From Megaleporinus macrocephalus (lineage: Eukaryota; Chordata; Actinopteri; Characiformes; Anostomidae): a stretch of DNA of 64,000 nucleotides. The stretch covers positions 15,840,024-15,904,023 of the forward strand of contig CM038716.1 in assembly GCA_021613375.1 (NCBI GenBank), read 5' to 3'. Shown in pieces: positions 46,401-58,028 of this stretch. Positions within the stretch are counted from its first letter, which is position 1; each line of letters opens with the position of its first letter. The notes under the pieces were generated by a model. The model was not told the DNA's origin. It searched no databases and saw only the letters and a list, made by a program, of their open reading frames with translations. The position numbers and the translations under genes were made by a program.

Positions 46401-49400
46401 CTCTGACCTACCAAATATTGATCAGACCCTTTCCAAACGAAGGAGAATAAAACACAAATAATATCCTTTCCCATTTTTAAATACTTTTTAAATAGAATTT
46501 AGATCAAACTCACAAACAAACAAAAACATCTCAGGTTCAGGATAGAAGTTACTCACAGTGCATTCTCGAATTTACCAGAGCTGTACTGGTGCACATAAGA
46601 GGAGTACGCCAAGTCCTCATGTGCTGTGGCCACGTGGATATTCTTCCCTCCAAACACGGACTGCCGAATATCAAGGGCAGTCTGACGATAAAACGTATCA
46701 TTATGATCAACAACTAAAGCACTTTCCTCAAAGGCTTAAAAAGTTTTAACATGAAACCCACACCCACCTGATAAATGGCAACAGACTGACAGATGTTGTC
46801 TACGTTTAGCAGATAAAATCCATAATCTAGCAGTGTATCGGAGTACTTTGGGTGTCTGTGTCCAAAATGTTCCCTGAAAAACACAATTTAAGCGTCAGTA
46901 AGAAAAGTCCTTCGGCACAGTTAAAAACTATCAAAGACAACAAAGGTGTTAGAGGAAGCTCACCGTGCGAGAAATACTGCATGTTTTATCAGCTGCTCAG
47001 CTTTCCTGAACTCCCGTTTCACAACACAGGCCTACGAAAACGATAACAAAAGGTAATAAGATTTGTAAAAGGGCGATATATTTCTAATTTCCTGTATAAT
47101 TAAATCAGTCACATGTAGACAAAGTCATTCTGAGTAGTCTGATGTGAGATGTGCAGATCTAGAGAAAAACTGTTCACCGTGGTGGTGACAGGAGGCAGAC
47201 GCCTGAAACGCTTAATGCCGTAAAAAGCTCCCTCACAGAAAAGCAGGGAGATGTTTATAAATATCGTGACGGACGCCTGAGACATTGTTTTAAGATCCGA
47301 GCCGGTATGGCTCTACAGTTAACCATTTCACATCACCCACTGAATGATTTTGTTTACATCATCAATGATTAAATTCAGTAAGTGGAAATCCCCTCTATTA
47401 CTGGTGTTTAGAATGAGCTATATGTTTGACGTGGGTCTGTGAAATTATCTATGCAATCATAAAACTATATCATTATTGGTATTTATAACCAGGACAATCC
47501 TCATCGTGAAACAAACATGAATATCCCATAATGCTAAAGGCATACCTTAGAGGCTTGTCTCAGAACATCGACCACCACTTTCACAGGTAAGCTGACTGTG
47601 ATCTCCCGCATGGCCTCTATACACCACCGGTACGCCTGAAACATCAAAATGTACACAGTGTAGCTACAGCAAGGTACACTTCAAAACAGACTACCTATTA
47701 CAGCAGCTCCTTACTTCGTCATAGTGGCTTTTGGCGAAGAGTAGAGCGCAAAGTTCTCCATATAGGGCAGCCTTGTTAGCATGGTGGCCATGTTTGGCTA
47801 GCTTCTCCATGTAGGACTGGGCCAGCTTAAAGGTCTCCTCTCCCAGGTGATATTTGCAGTTGCCATTACGAACATGAAGCAACCTGACACAATCCAAACA
47901 GAAGGAACAATGAGAAGAATCAAGGCTGTAGCTTAGAGGGTTGAGCAGGCCAGTGATCACTGGTGTCACATCTTCATGAAATATGAAATAATGAATCTAA
48001 TGAAGGGCTCTTTTAGCCTCACAAGTCAATCAGCAGGGTCACAGAAGAAAACCCCATATGTGAAATAGGAATTGGATATTTTTGAGGAAGACCCTAGTAG
48101 TGATTAGCTAACTAACCAATAAACACAATATGTTTGTAGACATGCCAAGAAGAAGTACATTAACTCTATGAAGCTTTAAACACAAAGCTTTTCTGTGCTA
48201 CTGAAACCTATAGTGAGGACAATTTCCCCAAAATGTGTCTGATCCTTAAAACAAGCAGCGATTGCCCTGTCCCCTCCATCTTTGACTGAGAACAAGAGCA
48301 TTTCAACTCACCGCACACAGCACTCCACCGCACGATACCAGTGCAGAACTTCATCATGTAACGTACATAACTGTAGACACGAGAGGAACACTTTCTCTGC
48401 ATCCCCATACCAGCCAGCATCCGACAGAAAACCACCTGACAGGAAGACAAACTCATGACTGTCAGCGTCAGTCTAAAACTACACATCAGATACCGTTCAG
48501 AAAAAGAGCACAGCTGACCTAGAACAAAGCCAAACTGGATGGCTTTCTCTTTGACATGAGCGTCTGACTCTTCGATGTAGGAGCATCTACGGCTGAAGGA
48601 GTTTGCCAAGATTGAAGCAACTTTCACACCATGATCCATCAGTGCTTGGAAACAGTGATGCAGGAGATGTCTGGCAGAAGGGAAGAAGCAAAGTGAAGGC
48701 TCAGATGTGGAACAAATGACAAAAACTGACAAAGTGTGTAGAAAAAACAACACGGTGATCCAGAAAAAGTACTTTGAACATTCGGTCATCATGCAGTTTT
48801 GTTTTTGACCTCCTACCAACAGCTCTGAAGTAGAGATAGCACAATACCACTTTTCTGATACTACATTCTTTTTAATACTGAAACACTAAATGTTGAGTAT
48901 CTCTCAATGCTGGTGCAAAACGCGTCTTTAAAAAGTACTTAGGTTTTAAATCAGCTATTTTTTTATTCATATTTTACACAGTACCTGCTCCTACCTCTTT
49001 ATTCTTCCCTCCATTTATTTAACAGTCAAAAGAAGTGGTGCAAGTTTAGCATCCTTTATTCACTAAGTGCTGTCTCCAGTAGTCTACAATAATGCCAGTG
49101 TTGCTGCTAATAATGCCAGTGTTAACTCCTGTATTGCTGCTCTTTTTGATATCAAAACTGCTATTACATATTCATTATGTCCTCTTGCATATTGCTCTTT
49201 TAATTAGCTGTAGGAATGACCAATGCTCCCACAAAATGGTATCACAATGGTTTTTACTCGTCCCAAAATGATCATTTATCATTTATAAAGTTTTCAATCA
49301 AAATTGAGTCATTTTTACTGCAGCAACTGGAACTGTCAAGTTGACAGAGTGATTAACAGTCATAAAAACCTTACTATACATTTATATATTAAAATAATGA

Positions 49401-51150
49401 TACTGTGTGGATTCACACAATCGGCACGCAAAACATCACAATACTATGTTGTATCCATTTTTCCCCCCACCCACATTTTCAATTGAAGCATTAGACTTGA
49501 TAAGTACATTAAAACACTACTACCCTACAGGGGGGACTACACCGCTAACAGCATGACATCAGACAATAGCAGTATGAGGTTTCAGGCCAGATTTGGATTG
49601 GATTTACTGGATTGGATTCATTCTTTTTTTCCCCAGCATATCAATTGTTGACTATATGCCATCTCTAGAACAGAGAAATCACAAAGAAGCTTATCCAACT
49701 GAACTCTCCAGTTAATAGAATTAAATCTCTCAGTGCAAGAAGATGAGGCATAAATGGACACCATAGCCAGTAAAGAAATAAAGACTTTCTACATTTTTTT
49801 CAGCCTCAGACAGCAATCACTAAATAAAAGATCACTGCTTTTAAACAGTAAAACACGCTCATAGTTTAGGCACAAACAGAGCACAGCTGCGTTCTATTGT
49901 CAAATACCTTTTGTCAGAGGCTCGGAGGACTTTGGCAAAGACCTCAAGCTCACAGAACTCCCCTCCCAGCTGGCAAAGCCGGCCTTGTTGGTAAAGCTGG
50001 AAACAGGAAAAAACGTGAGATGGATACCACCTTTTGTCCATCTGACAGAGAGTTACCTAGACGTTTCTCTTGGTAGAGAAAATAAGGCATACAAGACACT
50101 AAAAAACAGTGAAACAGACCAAAAGTAGTTTGCGCAACGGCAGAACTCCGTCCAACCTCTTGATTTTTATATTATCCAACAATGTCAACACTCTTTTGAC
50201 AGCATTGTGCTGTAAGCACAGTTGACAGAATTCCTGATAAGAAGAACTGAACTCTTACATAAAGGTGTACTATGAGTGATTTTATATTTGCCTAGCAAAC
50301 CAATAACATACACATTAATCAAATACACACGGACTTGTTTAGGCCTAATTATAAAAAACACAAACTCTGAAATTGGGGAGAACGCAAGATGCCTTGGTTT
50401 GTGAAAAAGAAGGGATATTTCTTTCCTCTAAGAATTACCAAAGAGTTTAACTGACAGTTGTGACTGAGTGTGTTTATGTAATGAAGTCCTCAGTAAAACA
50501 GGCTGTAAATATGGGCGTCTCGCACAAAACTAATGCACGATTCTTGCCCGACAGCTTATAACTTTTGCCGTTATTCACGGCAACATTGTTATGCCGGCTA
50601 TGAAGTTTTTTCCAGCTTTATATTTATACCATAAAAACACGGTGTCTTCAGCTGGAGCTCTCCCCGAGTCAGTCAGAAAAGTGGTGGACTAACGTTGTCA
50701 ACTACACCAACTAGCTAAATCAACCTACCGAGTTAGCGGCTCGTTATTCGCTATTTAAAAAGTCAGACTGTCTATTTTAACATCCGTGATAGTTTGTTTT
50801 TATATCCTGACACTGTTCCAAACAAAACTCGACCACTGTTATTGAACTTAACTAACACGCTAATGTTAAAAGACGCATTTCTCTGCGAGCTGTGCGTTAC
50901 AATCAGCTAGCGTTAGCTAATCTGGCTAGCAGAGTTTCTGTCAGCTAGCTCGCCTACTACTCCGACTAAAGTCTTTGTGCGTTTATTGCGACTCGAAAAC
51001 GCGGCGTGTTACCTTGTAATAGACATCAAACTGTATATTTTCTGGTAGAGAGCGTATGTCCCGCCGCGACCGGCTGTAGTTGTCCACCACTGCTGAAATC
51101 GCGGTGTTGTACAGCGTCTCGGGGATCCACTCGAGCTCCACAGCGGCCAT
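43490..51150 (-). CDS. appbp2: appbp2: amyloid beta precursor protein-binding protein 2, complete (588 residues)
   Basis: APPBP2 is a TPR/kinesin-light-chain-like protein that binds the APP cytoplasmic tail and serves as a CUL2 ubiquitin-ligase substrate receptor for C-terminal degrons. Thirteen coding exons, in transcript order: 51013-51150, 49908-49996, 48519-48670, 48312-48435, 47715-47883, 47546-47635, 46964-47031, 46768-46873, 46557-46681, 45917-46002, 45486-45676, 43842-44007, 43490-43752. All have AG/GT borders on the minus strand and the summed phase is exact (1767 nt with stop). The start MAAVELEWIPETLYNTAISA and most of the body match vertebrate APPBP2 almost residue for residue; TPR-like helices run from about residue 130 to 560. 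The human protein is 585 residues; here the tail is altered and ends HAAGRSCMG. Residues 34-56 (SLPENIQFDVYYKLYQQG...) look like the BC-box/CUL2-box region of CRL2 receptors, which is an inference. Confidence 0.97.
44496..44995 (+). mobile_element. Composite TIR element, copy A (appbp2 intron)
   Basis: It starts TAGGGGTGTGCCGTATCGTA; a first inverted end, CCATATCACCCATCCCTA, is at about 44576-44592. A second TAGGGGTGTGCC-like start lies at about 44835. About 85-90 percent of the first 120 bases match copy B at 56885. Confidence 0.65.
47095..47300 (+). repeat. Dispersed repeat family, copy in an appbp2 intron
   Basis: It carries AGACAAAGTCATTCTGAGTA, CTGTTCACCGTGGTGGTGAC and CTGAGACATTGTTTTA. 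The last is shared with the copy at 54.5 kb. Confidence 0.6.
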
Positions 51151-51430
51151 GTTGTTTTCCTTCTCCAAATCCAGCTGCCTCCTCCTGCTTTCACCTCCTC
51201 CGCTACCTTATCGAGGTAAGAGTTTTTTCTCCGGCACTCCTCATACACCTCTCCGCTGAAAGCCCAACACCAACCGACTGTCGTTCGGGTTCTGAACGCA
51301 AACCCGTTATAATCGCATGTTTAAATCTCTCTCTCTCCTCTCTCCCTCACTCTCTCTCTCTTTCTGCTCGACGCAGTGACGTACAGAGGCAGACGCGAGA
51401 GACACCTGCTGGACACACTGCAGAAGCTCA
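51151..51430 (-). promoter_or_regulatory. appbp2: appbp2 promoter and 5' UTR
   Basis: CpG-containing DNA immediately upstream of the appbp2 ATG (51150). It carries a CT-rich tract at 51328-51362 and a CRE-like GTGACGTAC near 51377. There is no obvious TATA box. The transcription start is not resolved. Confidence 0.5.
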
Positions 51431-51504
51431 TCTCTGCAGCGCTCTCGGTTCAGTTCAGTTGTTCCACAGCTCCGGTCACCAAGTCCACTACCCTGCCCTG
51501 ATTT

Positions 51505-51720
51505 AAAGGGGAACGCCATGATTAGGGGCTGATATGTAAACAAAGTCATTTAGGTTGGTGTAAAATGCTCCGTTCCAGACAGAGTGATTCACAGTGGTGG
51601 TGATGGGAACCAGACGTCTGAAGAGGCCACTGATCCTGAAAACGACCCTCACATGAAATGGTTATGAATACACAGCCTGATTTCTGAAGATTTGTTTAAT
51701 GATCGTGTTATGATTGCTCT
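51505..51720 (+). repeat. Dispersed repeat family, best-preserved copy
   Basis: It begins TAAAGGGGAACGCCATGATT and has AACAAAGTCATTTAGGTTGG, GATTCACAGTGGTGGTGATG and GGAACCAGACGTCTGAAGAG, followed by ATGAAATGGTTATGAAT. It lies upstream of appbp2. Confidence 0.65.
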
Positions 51721-51743
51721 TATATAGTATTTTAATTGACTCA

Positions 51744-51748
<5 letters not shown>

Positions 51749-51780
<32 letters not shown>
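51749..51780. repeat. (AT)n microsatellite
   Basis: Sixteen AT units. Confidence 0.9.
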
Positions 51781-51783
<3 letters not shown>

Positions 51784-52019
51784 AATTGTAAGGTAAAATA
51801 GGCAAATATGACTTCTGTTAAACCTACTATGCACTGTTGGGGTAAGGAAGCCAAGACTTTAGTACACTGCCAAGGGTGGAACCACACTTCCAAAAAAAAA
51901 GAGTTGTTTTTTTCCCGTAAAAAGCAGCTAATAGGACAGCAGCTAACTGACTGATACGAATAGACTTCTCTGACTGCCAAAAGACAACTAGATGACATAT
52001 GTTGTTTATGTAAATGTAT

Positions 52020-52300
52020 ATACACCCCATCAGCCATAACATTATAACCACCTCATTGTCCATTTCATCAGCTTCATAAGCAGGTATTATCGGGGTGGTG
52101 GATCATTCTCAGCAATGCAGTCATGCTGATGTGGTGGTGGTGTGTGTTAGTGTGTGTTCTGCTGGTATGAGTGGATCAGACACAAGAGTGCTGCTGAACT
52201 AAAAATAGTCCTGTGAGCACAGATGAAGAACTAAAGAACAACTAACCCAAACTGTGCAGCAACTGATGATCTATCGTAATATTATCTCTAGGCTGGTTAT
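52020..52300 (+). mobile_element. Half of a foldback DNA element
   Basis: It runs from ACCCCATCAGCCATAACATT through AACCACCTCATTGTCCATTT, TTCTCAGCAATGCAGTCATG and GAGTGGATCAGACACAAGAG. It is the same fish family as 31798-32065, truncated at the right. Confidence 0.55.
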
Positions 52301-52472
52301 TTAACCCATTTGTGTGCATGTAAAGAGAAGGTAACAGGCAATAAGACTGATACACAGCCTGAGTGAGCTTTGAAACACTGAACTCTGAGTGATCAGGTGA
52401 TGTCACTTCTGCTACATGAGTTCAAGTAGAGCATAAGGCAGTCAGAAAACAAACAACATTGTTGTCAGGAGA

Positions 52473-52477
<5 letters not shown>

Positions 52478-52511
<34 letters not shown>
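52478..52511. repeat. (TA)n microsatellite
   Basis: About 17 TA units. Confidence 0.9.
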
Positions 52512-52514
<3 letters not shown>

Positions 52515-52654
52515 GCAACATGTGATGAAATGAATGAACTCTTCTAACACTCCCCTATCTCTATTGCTTTTCCCTCTATTTATGGTAACTCTTATAATCC
52601 ATTTGTAGACAACAGAATTTTTGAATTGTTTAAATGAGCACGAACAACATCTTA

Positions 52655-52830
52655 AGTCACTCAGTCAATTAATAAATCAAATAATCAGTAAATCAAGGTA
52701 TCAATCAGTTAGTCTGTCAGTCATTCACTCAATTAATCAGTCATTCAATCAATAAATCAATGTCAGTCAGTCAGTCAGTCAGTCAATCAATTAGTCAGTC
52801 AGTCAATCAATCAGTGAGTCAGGCACTCAG

Positions 52831-52867
<37 letters not shown>

Positions 52868-53053
52868 TAGTCAGTCAATGACTCAAGCTTTCATTCAGTC
52901 AATCATTCATTCATTTAATCAATCAATCAGTTGATCAATCATTCAATCAATCTGTTTGTCAGTCCATCAATCAGTCAACTAATCAGTCAACTAATCAATC
53001 AATCAATCAATCAATTAATCAATCAATCCATCAGTCAATCAGTCTGTCTGTCA
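52655..53053. repeat. Degenerate tetranucleotide array, TCAA/TCAG/TCAT
   Basis: About 400 bases built of TCAR/TCAT tetramers, with local perfect runs of TCAATCAA (52832-52864) and TCAGTCAG (52764-52784). Open frames across it are artefacts. Confidence 0.9.
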
Positions 53054-54354
53054 TGTTTTATTTTATTGTATGTTTTATTTTTCCAGCGAATAACACAAAT
53101 AAATAGAAATTGTATACAAGTTTGTTCTTAATACAGGCTGTGTTCATGTTTACAACATGTTTATTGCACTGTGTATGTGTGTCTGATTAAATTTTAGGAG
53201 AAGAAATTGGAAGTAAAGTTTTTGAGGGTCTTTACTTAAAGAATGCACCAGCATGTATTGCTATGTTTTTAGATTTACAGATAAGCATATTGTGTTTCAG
53301 ACATGTCCCAGACAAAGTTACATTTGTCAGGCTATGAAGGACCGAGTGGATGAACCAGTTCGCTACTGCGCCACCCAGAGGCAGACTAGTGCTGCACCTC
53401 TGTTAGCTAAGAGTAGCCGAAGCTCACAGAAGCTCACTGATTGTGGGTGAAGCAGCTAAACAATGAGCTTTTCCTGAATCTGTGTGTTTTACCCCAATGG
53501 ACAGCATAGTGATATAATACGTTTATGGTCAGGGACCATATATTTTAAGACACTCAATGGGTCCTAGAGATAATAAGGAGGTCCCAGACCCCCAAGGACT
53601 CCTTGTATTTTGTACCTTGATACATCTACATTGTTTATACTTTGAAGGACTTGAATCTGCCTGTACAGTATCATTTTCTCTGAACAGGGGGTGTCAGGTT
53701 TTTAATTAGGTTAAAGTAGAGACAAAGGCGTCAGGAGGGTACCGAGATACCATGATATATTTGAAGTACATCATATTAAGTACATGTCACAAAACTAAAC
53801 AGTAAACAAAGAGCGCAATGTATAGACTTAGTCCTACAGCAAACTTTCTATTTGTATATGTACTGTACCTATCACTATCATCACTGTACATTCACAACAA
53901 AATCAATAAGCATCATTGCATTGACCAGTTTTACACATGGGAAAATCACAGTGTTAGGAACTTCCTTGCTCTTAACTTTTCTTTTGCTTTATTTATTTAC
54001 TTATTTATTATTTTTTCTTTAACAGAATATGCAGCACTGAGCAGCTAATAACGCCAGTAAGAGTATGTCAGCAGGCAGGTAATCAGTAGCTATACAACTC
54101 TCAATTACGGTAGCCCCTAATAGCCCCCATTAAACGACCCCATTAAAGAGAGTCACAGAATAAAACAGCGCAATACACGCTTATATATAGAGGTTTAAGC
54201 TAACAGTCTCAACTATTTACATAATTTAAGTCTCTCTCACTGGGTGTCCCCTGTGGTGGCCCTCGCTCCCTGCTCAGCAAGGCCACGCCTCCCGCACGTC
54301 CCGCAGGAAACTACAATATTAACATTTTTTAAAAACCATTCCACATAATAAAAC

Positions 54355-54865
54355 ACTAATATGTAAATAAAGTTGTTCAGAGTGGTTTGGTGTTAAATGC
54401 TTGGTTTTATAAAAACGTGCCGAGTCAGAATTGTTGGTGGTGACAAGAACCAGAGAGAAACCAGACGTTCCCTCTCAGTTATTATATGAAATTAGATACA
54501 TGTCTGAGACATTGTTTTATACTACTGTTGTAATAAAATTTTGCTTTGAAATATATTTGATTTCATTTTTGTCTATTTATGCCGGAGGGTTACATACAAT
54601 GTGTCAAAAGGCAAAGCTGTGTCCAGCGTTAACTTTAAAGAAGTATGATTATTTTTGCCATCATCAGCATTCACCATAAAAAACAGACGAACACGTGTGG
54701 GGTCGCTGTTGGTGCTGATAATAAATAAAATGGTCTCATTATGTGTGTTGTAGACACGGCGATCCCTGGTTCCCATCGCCATCACTGTAAGGTCCTCTGC
54801 GGTGAACCTCTTCACATCAAACCTCTCTGAATGACTTTGTTCACATTTCAAAATTATTCAGATCA
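54355..54865. repeat. Two inverted copies of the dispersed family (foldback)
   Basis: A plus-strand copy (54355-54540, GTTCAGAGTGGTTTGGTGTT) faces a minus-strand copy (54700-54865; reverse complement reads TTCAGAGAGGTTTGATGTGA, then GGCGATGGGAACCAGGGATC). They are arms of an imperfect inverted repeat ending about 150 bases before the myo18a promoter. Confidence 0.6.
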
Positions 54866-54989
54866 TTCAAATTAATGGCATTTGCCTTTAAATTGGTATG
54901 AATGGCTATTGTTGCTATTTTTATGTTTTTGGCACTTAATGTCATAGTTTTTGTTTTTACTGCAGAGTTACCTTCTGTTTATCTGCTAC

Positions 54990-55215
54990 TGTTCATTTTT
55001 GGGATAACACGTGCTGCAGTTGCGCCGTTCTGCCGGCAGGGTCCGCCGTTTCGCCGTGTTTTGTTGGAAACACGAGGCGGACCGCCAGCCTTTATCACAT
55101 CCTACATTTCCAGCGCGGCCGCTGCTTTAACGCTGCGCCCATCCGAGACACACGGAGCAGCAGCTAGTCCTCAGCACAGCCCTGTTCTCCGCACAGACAC
55201 GCTCCTCGGCCAACG
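54990..55215 (+). promoter_or_regulatory. myo18a: myo18a promoter and 5' UTR exon 1 with splice donor
   Basis: A GC- and CpG-rich block (including a GCGGCCGC patch at about 55117) ends in a strong donor, CCAACG|GTGAGT, at 55215/55216. The next supported exon on this strand starts at 58029 after a CTCAG acceptor and carries the myo18a ATG, so this block is most simply the promoter and first noncoding exon. The 5' end of the exon is unknown. The 2.8-kb intron (55216-58028) holds a (GAT/AAT)n tract at 56232-56266 and a TIR-type element at 56885-57345. Confidence 0.6.
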
Positions 55216-56231
55216 GTGAGTCCAGCGCAGTTCACACACAGCCTTAGGTTTACTCCCGTTCATGGGAAAGCGCGCCGTCTTACTATGAGGAAGTTTTCGG
55301 GCTACAAAGCCCCCGTTTGTTGATGTTTTAATGGGATCAACAGCAGCCCACTGCTGCATATTGTTGAGGCAGAGAAAGGGCAGTCTGGCAGTTACTCGTG
55401 CTAACCTCTGTTAGCTTGCTAGCTAACTGCAGCGGGGTGATAAAGGGGTGGGTTTCTGCTTTTTCTCAGGAATAGCTGCACGCTGGCTTTTACAGCGACC
55501 TTACATAATGCCGTTGGAGAAAATTCTCGTCATGCCGTTTAACGGCCGGGTTTCGACAGCACCGCTGTGGCTCTGCCTCTGGCATGGCTAGCTGCGGGGA
55601 TCATACGGCGCAGCCCTTAATTGTCAGTTTCACTCGCTCTTTTTAGGCTTTTGTCAGTTTGTTAAAATACCCTGAAACATCTACTTCATGGGCGAAAGAC
55701 TAAGAATAGTTGGTAGGCCTTTGTTATCTGTGGATACTTAGCGCAGTGCCTCTTTCTGTGCTGCTCCTTTGTCATCCCCTGTTTGAGGGACTCGGGTTAA
55801 ACAGTAAATCATGTAAGAGACGCTGCGAGCTGGTAACATCTCTGAGGTCCAGTTTACTGTAGATATTTGTTAGGAAGCATCATGTTGGTCTGGCCTGTGA
55901 AGACATGAGTCTGATAGCAAGAGTCCAACAAGACGAGACACGCTGTCATTGAGGAGGGTATTGATCCACTCTGTGCACATGTGCTGAATGGTACGTTCAT
56001 GGTTTGGGTGGAAGTCTCTCATTTAATGGACTAAATGGGCTGTACTGTTTAGTTTCTGTAGAAAATGTCCAGCCAGGTAATGTTCCATAACACTTCCAGG
56101 CTTCCTCTCTGAGCTGGACTTCTGGACTAAGCATGACATTGCAGTATATATTTTTATGAGATATATTATAAAAACACAGGGATTTTCATCAGATTATTGG
56201 GATGATTTTGTTAGGAAGAGCATCTGCATAG

Positions 56232-56266
56232 ATGATGATGATAATAATAATAATAATAATAATAAT
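56232..56266. repeat. (GAT)n(AAT)n microsatellite
   Basis: GATGATGAT runs into ten ATA/AAT units in the first myo18a intron. Confidence 0.85.
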
Positions 56267-56884
56267 CTCTGCAAAGAAGCATCCTTTCTTGAGCTGTAAT
56301 GCAGTACTATTGGTTTCAGTGCAACACACTCTGCTCTTCTCATCTACACAAGAACCTTTAAATCTGAGTGTGTTATATTGTACTGATGTCTCTGGTAGGC
56401 TGGTCATAGCAAATGAGACCCGTATGAGTTTTCCTTTTATATCAAACAGTAAAAAAAGTTGTAGCATGACTTGAATTTAAGCCCCTAAGCCTGTGCATGT
56501 AGGCAGCCTGCATGGCTTTGTACCTCGCTTCATACTTCAGCAAAGAGATAATTTACAGGCATGACACCTGTGTATTGTTTGTGGGTTAACCCTTTCCTAT
56601 CTGATGAAGCTTATTGTGGGGCCATGCAAACTGCCTACAAGACACAGGCTTAGGGTTTAAGGGTTAATTGATTTACTTGACACTGCATGTCCTGCAGTGT
56701 GATTGCGTACATATATTGTGCAACCTTAATTTTAAGCTCAAGCTAAAGAGTCCTAAAGAACATAACACATTAAATATATTTCTGCTGTGGGAACAAATCC
56801 TTATGTCTCCAAAGTGGAAAAAGTAAAAACATACTCTACTTTTAATGTAAGTGAATAGTACCAGACTTTTTTACCCCCACAAGT

Positions 56885-57345
56885 ATAGGTGTGCCATAGC
56901 GTATCGTACACAATAATATCGCCAACATTTTTGAATATCGTGGATGATATTATACCCTGAAATATTGTGCCATATCACCCATCCCTAATCATCACATCAG
57001 GGTACTACTTTTTACTGTTTTTAGAAAAAGAAAAATTCACATTTTTCGAGACAGATTTTATCTGTTCAGTGTCATTTACTTTACTTCAGTCCTGGATATA
57101 TGGAGATATTTGGAGTGGATTATTTAGTATCGGGACATTCTGGATCATTGACTTCTGTTACAATCTGATAAAAAAAATCTTGTATTTTTTAATATCTCTG
57201 TTAGGGGTGTGCCATATTGTATGCAATAATACAATTCAATTTTCATTTTGTTGCAGTAGTCTATTCTTGAAGTATTTTTTTTTATTCAATGTTTTGTCAA
57301 AAATACCATGAAATATTATTGTAGGGCCATATCACCCACCCCTAC
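56885..57345 (+). mobile_element. Composite TIR element, copy B (myo18a intron)
   Basis: It matches copy A base for base over long runs, including CCAACATTTTTGAATATCGT and TTATACCCTGAAATATTGTG. A second unit inside starts TAGGGGTGTGCCATATTG at about 57203 and ends CCATATCACCCACCCCTA at 57345. Confidence 0.65.
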
Positions 57346-58028
57346 CCCCAAGTCATTTTGGACCATTACTTTGGCTCCATGTGTCATAAAAGTTGCAGAC
57401 AATGTAAGGGACAGCATACATTTTTAAAAAATATATCAGGCTTTGTTCTGATAGCAGCAACATAGTCTGTTAGATATAAATGTGTATTCTCAGAGTTGAT
57501 CTTATCAAGGACTACAACTGTTCTGGCTTTAGACACGTAGAGCTGTTATAAAGGCATTGTGAATGTGAAGATTCTGTGATTTGTAATGAATACGTATGCT
57601 ATGAACAAGCGTAGTCTTGGGAACAACGAGACCATTTCACCTAAGAGAGTCTGTCTTGCCGGTTATAGCTGGGGAGCAATGGCCTCCTCTGTTTTGGGGA
57701 GGAATTTGTTAATGGACCTTGTTTGGATGTTGGGGTCTCCCGCTGGTGGGAATCTGGAAATGCTAAAGCTGGTATTTAGAGGCCTGTGGCTTTCATAAGT
57801 CCCCCGTTAAGACTTGATGCTTGAACCCCCCCCAATGTTGTTGTTATTGTTGTTATTATTAATACAACATTTTCCTTATAATAAAATGCAGCTTGCAGCC
57901 TTCAGGCTCCCATCACCCTCAGTTATACCCTGTAGTTAAATATTTATAGAACTGTTCTATAAGTGCCAGAGCACATTCTTATTCCATACATGATTTCAAT
58001 CTGTCTTTGCTGTCTTTCTTCCTCTCAG

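Larger units (their letters stand above)
51431..54989. other. Intergenic spacer between appbp2 and myo18a
   Basis: The spacer between the two divergent promoters is almost all repeats: dispersed-family copies (51505-51720 plus, 54355-54540 plus, 54700-54865 minus), two (AT)n tracts (51749-51780, 52478-52511), half of a foldback DNA element (52020-52210) and a 400-base degenerate tetranucleotide array (52655-53053). 53060-54350 shows nothing I can name. Confidence 0.6.

Noticed and set aside
48208..48819. 203-codon minus-strand frame
   Set aside because: It is a composite of shifted-frame reading through appbp2 exons 3 and 4 and the introns between; the true exons are spliced in other frames.
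51006..51506. 166-codon plus-strand frame over the appbp2 promoter and exon 1
   Set aside because: It is antisense to the recognised appbp2 exon 1 and runs through CT-rich promoter DNA.
54902..55219. 105-codon plus-strand frame as a protein start of myo18a
   Set aside because: It begins in AT-rich spacer, runs through the CpG block into the donor, and has no resemblance to any MYO18A N-terminus.
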